This document shows, one piece after another, positions 7,293-15,437 of a DNA stretch of 53,436 bases. Origin of the DNA: Lachnospiraceae bacterium (GTDB lineage Bacteria; Bacillota; Clostridia; Lachnospirales; Lachnospiraceae). Each line of letters opens with the position of its first letter. Position 1 is the stretch's first letter. The position numbers and the translations under genes are program-made. The stretch is taken from the NCBI GenBank assembly GCA_019421365.1, contig JAHZFJ010000029.1, forward strand, positions 1-53,436, in the 5' to 3' direction. The notes below the pieces were generated by a model. The model was given only the letters and a program-made list of their open reading frames with translations, was not told the DNA's origin and ran no database searches.

Positions 7293-8273
7293 CTACGTAT
7301 ATGAGTATAAACCTCGAACGGATACTTCACCAGAATACACTTCAACTAGTTCATGATTATCCTTTTCCACAATCAAATGTCCTTCATTCGTTATCCCTCT
7401 GGCAATTCCTGTATAAGAATCCTCCTCTGAAAGAATCCTTACTACTTGGTCTCTATTAATTAAAGCCTTCGAATACGCTTCTTTCAATTGACTTAAATCG
7501 TGAGTTTTAATGAAACGTTCATAATAATCCTCAAGATATTCCATCGTCTTAGCTATTAACTTCGCACGACTAATGGATTTTCCCGATTCCAACAATAAAG
7601 AAGTAGCCTTGTTCTTTAATTCTTCAGGAAAGTCTTTCATACTAACATTAACGCCAATACCAACAACTATATAATTGATATAATCTACTTCTGCACTTAA
7701 TTCTGTTAGAATACCTGATACTTTCTTTTTATTAACAACAATATCATTTGGCCACTTTATTTTAGATTCTAAGCCAGTTAAATCGATAATGGCATCGTTT
7801 AGTGCTAAGGCGGCAACTAAGGTCAGCATTGAGGCATATACAGGTTTCATCTGAGGTTTTAAGATAACCGTCATAAAGACTCCTGTGCCTTTTGGTGATT
7901 CCCAGTAACGACCTCTTCTACCTTTTCCTTGATTCTGTTTATCAGAGACAATTAATGTTCCTTCTACTTCCCCTTCTTCAGCTAATTGCTTGGCAACTGT
8001 ATTGGTAGAAGTAACTTCATCATATGAGAAAATATGTCTTCCCATATAATTTGTCTGTATCTTACTAAGAATAGCTTCCTTGGTAACAACATCCGGCTGA
8101 TTAAGTAATCGATATCCTTTGTTTGATACAGAATCGATCAAATACCCTTCTTCCTTCAGACGATTAATTACTTTCCATACCGCAGTTCTTGAAACTCCTA
8201 GCTGTTCGCATAGTTGTTGACCTGATACATAACTATCGCTCTTGCTCAAAATTGTTAGTATTTTCGCCTTCAT
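7293..8273 (-). CDS. birA: Bifunctional biotin ligase / biotin operon repressor
   Basis: Attaches biotin to carrier proteins through biotinyl-AMP and represses biotin genes when biotin is plentiful. The first 60 residues are a winged helix (GQQLCEQLGVSRTAVWKVINRL). The ligase domain shows STNTVAKQLA, the biotinyl-AMP loop GKGRRGRYWESP, KWPNDI with its conserved lysine, and GIGVNV. A small C-terminal SH3-like domain follows. The 326-residue length matches group II BirA. The ATG at 8273 is preferred, although a TTG two codons earlier (8279) is possible. The gene begins 16 bases after the stop of the small membrane protein gene, so the two are likely cotranscribed. Confidence 0.94.
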   Translation of the reverse strand: MKAKILTILSKSDSYVSGQQLCEQLGVSRTAVWKVINRLKEEGYLIDSVSNKGYRLLNQPDVVTKEAILSKIQTNYMGRHIFSYDEVTSTNTVAKQLAEEGEVEGTLIVSDKQNQGKGRRGRYWESPKGTGVFMTVILKPQMKPVYASMLTLVAALALNDAIIDLTGLESKIKWPNDIVVNKKKVSGILTELSAEVDYINYIVVGIGVNVSMKDFPEELKNKATSLLLESGKSISRAKLIAKTMEYLEDYYERFIKTHDLSQLKEAYSKALINRDQVVRILSEEDSYTGIARGITNEGHLIVEKDNHELVEVYSGEVSVRGLYSYT

Positions 8274-8289
8274 TTTCAACCACTTCTTT

Positions 8290-8571
8290 CTATGCTAATG
8301 CAAGTCGTAGATAATATAAACCAAATGCTATAATAACAAATCCTACAATTCCAAAGAACAATCCTATTCCTTTTTGTCCATTTACCCTAGCTTTTCTAAA
8401 GCCATTGCTCAAATTCATTACACCAGCCACAATCATCAGTGCTGCCATTATCGCATAATTGTCTGGTATTAGAATAACTAGTACAAATAATACAATAACA
8501 GCAATACCCAAAATTACGTTAATTAAATCTGGCAACAATTTGTTATCTTTAATGATCTTGTTCCAATTCAT
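8290..8571 (-). CDS. Small membrane protein, three hydrophobic segments
   Basis: I do not recognise the family. The 93 residues contain three hydrophobic stretches (about residues 16-36, 39-55 and 68-90), separated by a basic loop (FRKARVNGQKG). It is an integral membrane protein with a short charged N-terminus. The start is the ATG with GGAGG five bases upstream; an ATG at 8583 overlaps that site. It lies immediately before birA on the same strand, which suggests cotranscription but not a shared role. No catalytic motifs are visible. Confidence 0.7.
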   Translation of the reverse strand: MNWNKIIKDNKLLPDLINVILGIAVIVLFVLVILIPDNYAIMAALMIVAGVMNLSNGFRKARVNGQKGIGLFFGIVGFVIIAFGLYYLRLALA

Positions 8572-8728
8572 CTTATCCTCCATATATCATTATAACTATT
8601 TTTTCATAAAAGGTCTGTTAATTCACGTACAGTATACCATATTTCAAAAACTGCTGCACTATATACTATCAAGAAGTCCTTGAATGCATCAATGCAACAG
8701 CCTTATATTCTTATCTTATATTTATTAT

Positions 8729-10132
8729 CTATGCTAATCGAATGTCTTCGTTTACTTCCTCAGCTACACGCTCTTCCATCGTCTTGTATTTCTTATGTTT
8801 TGCAACACTCTTATACCCTGGTCGAATAATCTTACCATCATTGATGATTTCTTCAATACGATGTGCTGACCAACCTGCAATACGTGCGATTGCAAATATC
8901 GGAGTATATAATTCAATTGGTAAACCTAACATGCTATATACAAAACCGCTATAGAAATCTACATTGGCACTAACCCCCTTGTAGATCTTCCTCTCCTTCG
9001 CAATAACTTCAGGCGCTAATCTTTCAACCATATTATATAGGGCATATTCTTTCTCTAATCCCTTCTCTTCTGAAAGGTTCTTAACGAATCCCTTCAGGAT
9101 ATCAGCACGAGGATCTGATATTGAATACACAGCATGACCCATTCCATAGATTAGTCCTGCCTTATCAAAAGCTCTTCTATTCAACAAATCAACTAAATAC
9201 TCACGTACTGCGTTCTCATCTTCCCAATCCTTGATCGTTTCCTTCATATCTTCAAACATCTTAACTACTTTGATATTGGCACCACCGTGTCTAGGTCCCT
9301 TTAACGAACCCAGTGATGCAGCAATAGCTGAATACGTATCAGTTCCTGATGAAGTAACAACATGGGTTGTAAATGTGGAATTATTACCTCCACCATGTTC
9401 CGCATGTAATACTAGCGCGAGATCTAATATAGTTGCTTCCAGATGAGTGAATTTACTATCTGGTCGTAAGATATGTAATATGTTTTCTGCTGTTGATAGT
9501 TCGGGCTGTGGTGAATGAATAAACAAGCTATTGCCATCATGATAATGACTAAACGCCTGATAGCCATATACAGATAGTAACGGGAACAAAGCTATTAATT
9601 GCAAACATTGTCTTAAAACATTCTCAACCGATGTATCATCTGCCATTTCATCATAAGAATACAGTGTTAATACACTTCTAGCTAGTGTATTCATCATATC
9701 TCTACTCGGAGCCTTCATGATGATATCTCTAACAAAACTAGTTGGTAATTCCTCTCTGTATTTCGCTAATAAATCATTGAAACCAACTAATTGCTCTTTA
9801 TCCGGTAATTCGCCAAATAATAACAAGTATACGGTTTCTTCAAAGCCGAATCTTTTCTCTTTAATAAACCCATTAACTAGGTCTTGTACGTTAATACCTT
9901 GATAATAAAGGTTTCCTTCACAAGGAACTAAATCACTATCCACAATGGTATAGGATACGATTTCAGAAATCTCCGTTAGTCCTGTTATAACACCTTTACC
10001 ACTAATGTCACGAAGACCTCTTTTAACTTCATATTTACTATATAATTCTGGGGGTATTTTGCTGTTTTTCTTACATAGTTTAGCTAAATCTTTTACCTCA
10101 TTCGTAATATCAGCATACTCAAATTCTTTCAT
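8729..10132 (-). CDS. Citrate synthase
   Basis: Condenses oxaloacetate and acetyl-CoA to citrate, here probably to supply 2-oxoglutarate for glutamate synthesis. The catalytic motifs are clear: HAEHGGGNNSTF, GPRHGGAN and GMGHAVYSISDPRAD carry the conserved histidines and aspartate. At 467 residues it is longer than the roughly 370-residue type. It has an extra N-terminal 50-60 residues, as in many clostridial enzymes of the citrate/2-methylcitrate family. A Re-type citrate synthase is excluded, since that belongs to another family. A 2-methylcitrate preference cannot be ruled out. It appears monocistronic. Confidence 0.92.
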   Translation of the reverse strand: MKEFEYADITNEVKDLAKLCKKNSKIPPELYSKYEVKRGLRDISGKGVITGLTEISEIVSYTIVDSDLVPCEGNLYYQGINVQDLVNGFIKEKRFGFEETVYLLLFGELPDKEQLVGFNDLLAKYREELPTSFVRDIIMKAPSRDMMNTLARSVLTLYSYDEMADDTSVENVLRQCLQLIALFPLLSVYGYQAFSHYHDGNSLFIHSPQPELSTAENILHILRPDSKFTHLEATILDLALVLHAEHGGGNNSTFTTHVVTSSGTDTYSAIAASLGSLKGPRHGGANIKVVKMFEDMKETIKDWEDENAVREYLVDLLNRRAFDKAGLIYGMGHAVYSISDPRADILKGFVKNLSEEKGLEKEYALYNMVERLAPEVIAKERKIYKGVSANVDFYSGFVYSMLGLPIELYTPIFAIARIAGWSAHRIEEIINDGKIIRPGYKSVAKHKKYKTMEERVAEEVNEDIRLA

Positions 10133-10223
10133 AGTCCTTCTCCTTTCAAAATGGGTGACGGGTTACCGAAATCATTTCACGAATTTTAAATGCGAAGTCA
10201 TTCCTATAAAGCTCATTAATATT

Positions 10224-10252
10224 AGTATAGCATAGAAATTTCCGTTTGTATG
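10224..10252 (-). promoter_or_regulatory. Probable promoter of the citrate synthase gene
   Basis: TATACT (10224-10229) preceded by TGC gives an extended -10; the -35 region (around CATACA) is weak. The region 10253-10405 upstream is AT-rich and I saw nothing else in it. Confidence 0.45.
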
Positions 10253-10405
10253 TCATTTTTATGAAAAATTAATATTTATCCATCTTATGTAATTCTTTAC
10301 AAGAATAATTTTAGAACATTTAATATTTAATATATATACTTTTCTTATCTTATATTCACGATTTCGGCTTAGTTATAACATAAATCTAAATTGAACTGAC
10401 AAAAC

Positions 10406-10454
10406 AAGACTCTTCTCATAAAATTTCAACAATCAATTTTACAAAAAGAGTCTT
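10406..10454 (-). terminator. Probable terminator downstream of argF
   Basis: A 9-bp stem AAGACTCTT/AAGAGTCTT encloses an inner TAAAATT/AATTTTA stem, followed on minus by a short GTTTTG tract. It lies beyond the palindromic element copy 2, implying that the argF transcript contains that element. Confidence 0.5.
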
Positions 10455-10486
10455 ATTAAATTTCATATTTTCCTAATAATTATTCA

Positions 10487-10682
10487 TTCAGACTTCGCAC
10501 TTGAAGATTTCGAAGAGTAGCTAACTGCTATATTCAACGAAAAACCCGCTTTCGCTTAGCTTCACACGTAACAGTACTAAGATTTCGCGTTGCGAAATCA
10601 AGTGCTGACGTGTTCAGATAGTTTCCTTATGAATATAACAATTATCTACTCTATATGAAAATCTTTATGTGCGAAGTATGAA
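10487..10682. repeat. Dispersed palindromic element, copy 2
   Basis: A 196-bp copy about 88% identical to copy 1 at 2021-2217. It begins exactly at the base following the argF stop codon on the minus strand. The outer arms are TTCAGACTTCGCAC and a complement with one mismatch. The inner 22-base arms differ at three positions. A central hairpin GATTTCGC-GTT-GCGAAATC is perfect in this copy but not in copy 1. Both copies keep the block ACGAAAAACCCGCT between stems. Confidence 0.8.
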
Positions 10683-11618
10683 TTATTCACCCAAGGTTGC
10701 TACCATGACCGCTTTAATTGTATGCATACGATTTTCCGCTTCATCGAATACCACTTCTGCAAACTGCTCAAATAATTCTTCTGTTACTTCTTTGCCCTTT
10801 ACTGCTGGTAGGCAGTGTAATAAGATTGTTGTATCTTTCTTTGTCTTAGCAAATAAATCATGATTTACTTGATATGGTGATAACATTGCAATACGCTCAG
10901 CAGCCTTATCTTCTTCACCCATAGAACACCATACATCTGTATAGATTGCATCGGCTCCTTCTACTGAATCCAAATCATCTGTAATCATTAGTGTTGCACC
11001 TGACTCTTTCGCATATCCCTTACACGTATCAACTAATTCACCTGTTGGCCACAACTCTTTTGGTGCAAGAATTGTGAAGTCGATTCCTATCTTAGCAGAA
11101 CCAATCATTAAACTATTAGCCATATTATTTCTTCCATCACCGGCGTATACTAACTTTAATCCTTTAAGATGTCCGAATTGTTCCTTTAATGTCAAGAAGT
11201 CTGCTAAGATTTGTGTTGGATGATAATCGTCTGTAAGACCATTCCATACGGGTACTCCACTGTATTTTGCTAATTTCTCAACCGTATCTTGTTTGAATCC
11301 ACGGAATTCAATACCATCAAACATTCTACCAAGTACTCGAGCGGTATCTTCTACACTCTCTTTATGACCAAGTTGGATATCATCTTTTCCTAGATATTCT
11401 GGATGGCCACCTTCATCGATACAACCAATTGTAAAGGCACATCTGGTTCTAGTAGAAGGCTTCTCGAATATTAAAGCAATATTCTTACCTTTTAAGCTAT
11501 TTCCGGTTATACCCTTCTTTTTCTTTGCTTTTAAATCTGCTGCTAAATCAATAAAATATGTAATCTCTTCTGGAGTGAAATCTTTTAATGTTAGAAAACT
11601 ACGTCCTTTTAGGTTCAT
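10683..11618 (-). CDS. argF: Ornithine carbamoyltransferase
   Basis: Makes citrulline from ornithine and carbamoyl phosphate in arginine synthesis. The carbamoyl-phosphate motif STRTRC (near residue 57), the DDYHPTQILADFLT segment, and HCLPA near the C-terminus, specific to ornithine rather than aspartate transcarbamylases, are all present. The 311-residue length is normal. An anabolic role is favoured because an ARG-box-like palindrome overlaps its promoter and no arginine deiminase gene is nearby. The gene stands alone, and its stop codon abuts the palindromic element copy 2. The start ATG follows AAGGAG by about 13 bases, a rather long spacing. Confidence 0.95.
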   Translation of the reverse strand: MNLKGRSFLTLKDFTPEEITYFIDLAADLKAKKKKGITGNSLKGKNIALIFEKPSTRTRCAFTIGCIDEGGHPEYLGKDDIQLGHKESVEDTARVLGRMFDGIEFRGFKQDTVEKLAKYSGVPVWNGLTDDYHPTQILADFLTLKEQFGHLKGLKLVYAGDGRNNMANSLMIGSAKIGIDFTILAPKELWPTGELVDTCKGYAKESGATLMITDDLDSVEGADAIYTDVWCSMGEEDKAAERIAMLSPYQVNHDLFAKTKKDTTILLHCLPAVKGKEVTEELFEQFAEVVFDEAENRMHTIKAVMVATLGE

Positions 11619-11733
11619 AATAATTCACTTGCTCCTTTCAAAAGTCACTTATTAATAATTATTCATCTGCAATATTTTTTTTCTGTATATCTTGATGAAA
11701 TAAGCATTGCCGAGACAACTTTATTCAAATAAT

Positions 11734-11749
11734 ATGTATATTTATACAT
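11734..11749. promoter_or_regulatory. ARG-box-like operator of argF
   Basis: ATGTATATTTATACAT is a perfect inverted repeat with a two-base centre, and it fits the TGNAT-WWWW-ATNCA core of ArgR/AhrC boxes. It lies immediately downstream of the argF -10, a position suited to repression by arginine-bound ArgR. The regulator gene is not in the window. Confidence 0.6.
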
Positions 11750-11751
11750 TA

Positions 11752-11780
11752 ATATTATACCTGATTATATCTTTTGTCAA
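11752..11780 (-). promoter_or_regulatory. Promoter of argF
   Basis: TTGACA (11775-11780) is followed by TAATAT at a 17-base spacing (11752-11757). The overlapping TATAAT at 11754-11759 would have a 15-base spacing. The ARG-box-like site overlaps the expected start of transcription. The leader is about 125 bases. Confidence 0.6.
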
Positions 11781-11831
11781 GCTGATTTATTTAAACCAAC
11801 TAACCTATCTAATTCATACAGATAAAATACA

Positions 11832-11872
11832 AGAACCTGTAACTCTTCTTAACTAAAACAGCTACAGGTTCT
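11832..11872 (-). terminator. Terminator of the DUF4097-like gene
   Basis: Perfect 10-bp stem AGAACCTGTA/TACAGGTTCT (arms 11863-11872 and 11832-11841), followed on minus by TGTATTTTATC. It lies about 90 bases past the stop of the gene at 11961. Confidence 0.75.
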
Positions 11873-11960
11873 AAATTGCCCCTCCGAAAAGGACATATAT
11901 TATACTCTTTCATAGGATATCATGTTGTCTTTCCATCTAGAACTTCTGGATATAGATACT

Positions 11961-12914
11961 TTATCGAATCGTTACATCTATATCTCCAGAATTTTCCTGT
12001 AGATGCAAATGTTTATCCATAACGGTATCACTCTTATACTTCTTACCGTAATTCTCACCATTAATCTCTATATCACTTCCATCTATTTCAAATGAATACT
12101 CGTCTATATCGCCCTCAAGATTTAAATCAATATCACCACTACCACAAGTAAACTCTGAAACACCTGTTAATGCTCCCTTTAGGTAGATATCACCTGAACC
12201 TGTCTGTGCTAACATATTCAAAACATGCATATTCTTTCCTTCTATATCCCCAGATCCAACTTCTAATTCACAGTCTCTTGCCTCTAAACTCTTAAATGTA
12301 AAATCACCTGATCCAACTACCATACTCATCTTGTCTGCTTCCACATAGCCAAAGACTACATCACCAGAGCCCACCGATGCATCTATGTTATTTGCTGTTA
12401 AATCTTTTAACTCAAAATCACCAGAACCGACACTACTATCAAATGTTTCCGTTTGTATTGCCTCCGCAGCCACTCTGCCTGAAGCTACTGTAATGCTACA
12501 TTGCTTCGCGATCAAATTAGTAGCTAGAATAGAATCTCCACTACCATTATTAATCTTAATTGAATTAAACTGTATACTTCTTGGTATTGTTAATGTAATT
12601 CTCTGGGGAGCATCTAATAAGCCAAAATGAAAAAACTCTATATTATGTTTATTAACTTTGATTATTAGGGTATCTCCCTCTTGTGCAAATGTATAGCTAT
12701 TCTCATCTAAGTTTTCACCCTTGACGTAGAAGGAATCTCCTTCTACAATCTTAAAATCTACACTACCATTCTCAATCTGGAGATTAGCTATATCACCGCT
12801 TGGAGAGAACGTATCGTCTACACGTTTACCAGTTGAATCAGATGCTAGTATCAATATGCCGATTATTACAAATACAATGATAACTAATTTTCTTGAGCGT
12901 CCATATGTATTCAT
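11961..12914 (-). CDS. DUF4097-like beta-repeat envelope protein
   Basis: A 317-residue protein with one N-terminal hydrophobic anchor (about residues 9-26), then a beta-rich body. The C-terminal two thirds repeat a short unit built around GSGD roughly every 15-22 residues (VGSGDFE, VGSGDVVF, VGSGDFTF, VGSGDIEG, TGSGDIYL, CGSGDIDL). This is the pattern of DUF4097 adhesin-like right-handed beta-solenoids, often found with envelope-stress regulators. No cysteine lipobox is present; it looks like a signal-anchored exported protein. It stands alone behind an unusual leader (12972-13180). Function unknown. Confidence 0.8.
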   Translation of the reverse strand: MNTYGRSRKLVIIVFVIIGILILASDSTGKRVDDTFSPSGDIANLQIENGSVDFKIVEGDSFYVKGENLDENSYTFAQEGDTLIIKVNKHNIEFFHFGLLDAPQRITLTIPRSIQFNSIKINNGSGDSILATNLIAKQCSITVASGRVAAEAIQTETFDSSVGSGDFELKDLTANNIDASVGSGDVVFGYVEADKMSMVVGSGDFTFKSLEARDCELEVGSGDIEGKNMHVLNMLAQTGSGDIYLKGALTGVSEFTCGSGDIDLNLEGDIDEYSFEIDGSDIEINGENYGKKYKSDTVMDKHLHLQENSGDIDVTIR

Positions 12915-12971
12915 TCTTTTCTAATCCTTCCTTTCTACCTACGTCTACACATCTATTATTAACCAAATATT

Positions 12972-13146
12972 ACAAAAAAAACGAGCGCGCAACTCTTTAT
13001 ATGCAGGCTCGTTTATTCTAGTTTTTAATGATTCACAGAATCTGGCGCATGATTTCCGTAAGACTAATACCTACAGATTTAGCTTTGGGAGAAGATGATT
13101 TAGGATGCTTCCCATCTTTGGCGTCAAAGCGTTTTCTTAATAATCT
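12972..13146 (-). ncRNA. Short leader or small RNA before the DUF4097-like gene
   Basis: A consensus promoter ends at 13153 and a strong terminator ends near 12974, so a transcript of about 170 bases is predicted, stopping about 60 bases before the DUF4097-like start codon. Inverted arms GCTTTG/CAAAGC (13125-13130 and 13082-13087), with an inner GGG/CCC stem, indicate structure. A 36-to-40-codon open frame runs through it to a TGA near 13037 but has no ATG, GTG or TTG start. It could be a regulated leader (attenuator), an independent small RNA, or a gene remnant. I do not recognise a known riboswitch. Confidence 0.5.
12974..13013 (-). terminator. Strong terminator inside the DUF4097 leader
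   Basis: Stem AACGAGC/GCTCGTT (arms 13007-13013 and 12980-12986) followed on minus by an unbroken run of U (12974-12979). It lies between the promoter and the gene it should serve. Confidence 0.8.
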
Positions 13147-13152
13147 AATATC

Positions 13153-13180
13153 ATTATACTTTCCCTTTAAAAAAAGTCAA
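13153..13180 (-). promoter_or_regulatory. Consensus promoter of the DUF4097 leader
   Basis: TTGACT (13175-13180), 16 bases, TATAAT (13153-13158). This is one of the closest matches to consensus in the window. A GAAAACGCTTT block resembling half of a CcpA cre site follows the start region, but its outer positions do not fit. Confidence 0.7.
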
Positions 13181-13221
13181 CACTTTTGCAGCTACTTTAA
13201 ATCATAGAACTTCATAAATGC

Positions 13222-13257
13222 ACTAAAGAACAGGGAGCATTCTCCCCATTCTTTAGT
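13222..13257. terminator. Hairpin downstream of the GH16 gene
   Basis: Nine-base arms ACTAAAGAA/TTCTTTAGT enclose GGGAG/CTCCC, a very stable hairpin about 30 bases past the GH16 stop. The U-run on minus is poor, so it may act as a terminator or as a stabilising 3' structure. Confidence 0.5.
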
Positions 13258-13285
13258 ATTTTCTATTTAGTTACTTCCATTGACA

Positions 13286-15220
13286 CTAACGTAGCTTCGT
13301 CATTTCTAAAGCATCAATCGCTTCCTCTAGTGCATTAAGCTTCTTCAGAATATCTGCTTTAGTAATCTTGGAATCATTGAGAGTAACCTTCGCTTGATAG
13401 ATTGATTTGTTAAGATTTTCAATTGTATCTACAGTATATACATCTGTTTTTGCTGCCTCTATCATCGCTCTTTCAACTAGCCGCTCCAACGCCCTACTAT
13501 CTATATATCCTGTATCATATCCACCAATTGGCTTGTATACCCGAATATAATCGACTAGCATTTCCTTCGGCCAGTCTGCTCCCGATTCTTTATCTCCTGT
13601 TGACCAGCCTGCATTCTGATAAATACTCAAAATAATTCCCATTTCATACTGTGGTGAATAATTAATCGATCTATAGTACTGTCCATCATAATAAAAGTTA
13701 AGTTTTTCAGGAGTCCATTCTATTCCGTATGTATGATATTCTTTCCCCGGATCTCCTGAAGGAACCGCAGCATCAGAAGCGTACCACTGAGGGCAGAAAC
13801 TAGAATCATTCCAACCATATCCACAAAGTCTCCAATTTCTATAAGAGTCATAGAAAGAAGTTTCAAGCATATCTATTTCTGCTGTTTGCTTAGAACCCGA
13901 CCAACTTTCAGAGTCATTCTGAGTCCCAACCAACCACAATGCCTGATGCCCCTGCCCGCCATCATCTTCCATCTTCGCACGCATTTCAATATACCCATAT
14001 CGTGTTGTATATCCATTAAAATAGTTGTTATCTGTGCTAGTACTATTAGGATGCTCAAATAATGTATTTAACCCAGTAAAATTATGTAGCTGGTTTTTGT
14101 TAAATGTCGTAATACCCGAACAAATTACATTTCCATCATTTGTCGTTGACCATGGCTGGTCTTCTTTTCGAATCTGTAGTGCCAACTTTCCATCACGAAT
14201 CTCATATCTTGCCTTTGAATCTTTTTCATCTGCTGTCCAATGTGGAAGATATTCATCCAACCATATATCAGTATTTAACATATCTTCATCAAATTCTTCC
14301 GCAAAATCCAGATAATACTTCCCCTTGTCTCCAATCTGTTCCTGATCTGCAATAGCCATCTCACCTTGTGCATACAATAAGGAATCTTCTGCCTTAACCA
14401 TTCTAGAAATCACATTCTCCAGAGTTGTAATTTGTGATTTTACTGTAGTGTTTGTGACATCTACATAATTATAAACCTTTTCAGCAGTTGATATAACAGA
14501 TTGTAGAGTTTTAAGTGATTTAGTTTGATAACCTTCTTCATCAAGAAGAATTGCATATGCTTCATTAATCTTAGTCAGAAGTGCTGCTTTCTCATAGGCT
14601 GTCGCTACCTCACCCGGCTGATTTACCATTTCATCCGCCATAACTGATTCGTATTTCCATTGATTACTCCACCAGTCATCAGAGGCTGCTTCTAGACTTA
14701 ATGTTCCTTCTCCTCCGTTTAACTTCTCCGTACAAAAATATAGGTCGTGGTCACTATTCAATGTTTTATAGCGATTCCAAAGAAAATCAGACTGACCGTT
14801 CCCCCAACTACCCTCATAATCTTTTTTGATTTCTACTTCCCACTTTACTGCAACACTTTCCTCTTCCTGCAACATTATTAGACTATTGTCTTTTACTCCC
14901 ATATAGGTTTGCGTCCCATAATTTTTCAACCTCACAATTCGATTACCAGAAGGAGTTGTTTCTCCTGTGTCTTCTTCAATCCATACTGTATAGTCCCAAC
15001 CATAATCTTTATTAGTGGCTACATATGGCTTACTTGTATCCTTTTCATCTACTGCAACGTAATAAGTCACATCTGGATTGTGGCAAATAAGTCTTTTATA
15101 CTGACTGTCCTCTTCTGTCTTTGCTACGCAGGGAGCATTTAGCGATACCCCTGCAACAATACAAATAATAATTACTACCCCTAGAATTTTCTTAAATACC
15201 TTCCGTTTTTTCACTTGCAT
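13286..15220 (-). CDS. Secreted GH16 beta-glucanase (laminarinase-like) with FIVAR modules
   Basis: A 644-residue exported glycosidase. Residues 1-33 form a signal peptide (basic start, hydrophobic core, cleavage near CVAKTEE). Residues about 40-190 are a beta-rich module resembling a fascin or ricin-like fold. Residues 205-285 and about 575-640 are helical FIVAR-type spacers. The catalytic GH16 domain spans about 300-565 and carries the family signature E448-I-D450-M-L-E453 (ExDxxE) with retaining chemistry. The motif form without an extra residue fits laminarinases or lichenases acting on beta-1,3 or mixed-link glucans; the exact substrate is not proven. It follows the kinase-regulator-binding protein operon after a 217-base gap, so it may have its own promoter. 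No sortase motif or dockerin is visible, so it is probably released. Confidence 0.9.
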   Translation of the reverse strand: MQVKKRKVFKKILGVVIIICIVAGVSLNAPCVAKTEEDSQYKRLICHNPDVTYYVAVDEKDTSKPYVATNKDYGWDYTVWIEEDTGETTPSGNRIVRLKNYGTQTYMGVKDNSLIMLQEEESVAVKWEVEIKKDYEGSWGNGQSDFLWNRYKTLNSDHDLYFCTEKLNGGEGTLSLEAASDDWWSNQWKYESVMADEMVNQPGEVATAYEKAALLTKINEAYAILLDEEGYQTKSLKTLQSVISTAEKVYNYVDVTNTTVKSQITTLENVISRMVKAEDSLLYAQGEMAIADQEQIGDKGKYYLDFAEEFDEDMLNTDIWLDEYLPHWTADEKDSKARYEIRDGKLALQIRKEDQPWSTTNDGNVICSGITTFNKNQLHNFTGLNTLFEHPNSTSTDNNYFNGYTTRYGYIEMRAKMEDDGGQGHQALWLVGTQNDSESWSGSKQTAEIDMLETSFYDSYRNWRLCGYGWNDSSFCPQWYASDAAVPSGDPGKEYHTYGIEWTPEKLNFYYDGQYYRSINYSPQYEMGIILSIYQNAGWSTGDKESGADWPKEMLVDYIRVYKPIGGYDTGYIDSRALERLVERAMIEAAKTDVYTVDTIENLNKSIYQAKVTLNDSKITKADILKKLNALEEAIDALEMTKLR

Positions 15221-15297
15221 ACCCTCCTTATAATTCTAATAATCTCTGCATTAAAGTACATTGACCGCTTGGCTTATCAAGAGATTACTACTATTTT

Positions 15298-15331
15298 AAA
15301 AAGTTTTTGCATTTATTTCCTTAAACTTTTT
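15298..15331. promoter_or_regulatory. 9-bp inverted repeat upstream of GH16
   Basis: AAAAAGTTT (15298-15306) and its complement (15323-15331) flank a 16-base spacer in the gap before the GH16 gene. The plus-strand block TTAAACTTTTT at 15321-15331 also occurs at 23768-23778 in front of the transporter operon. It is a candidate site for the locus regulator, but AT-rich sequence makes chance likely. Confidence 0.3.
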
Positions 15332-15437
15332 CAGTATTTCCTTATAAAACATTACTCTTTGTTTCATATTAAACCAAAGATACCAGCTTGCTGTCCTTGA
15401 TAATAAAAAATCTTGCTATTTCTTAATATATATATAC

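Noticed and set aside
13120..13140. CcpA cre site in the DUF4097 leader
   Set aside because: The core GAAAACGCTTT fits, but two of the required outer positions do not, so it is not called.
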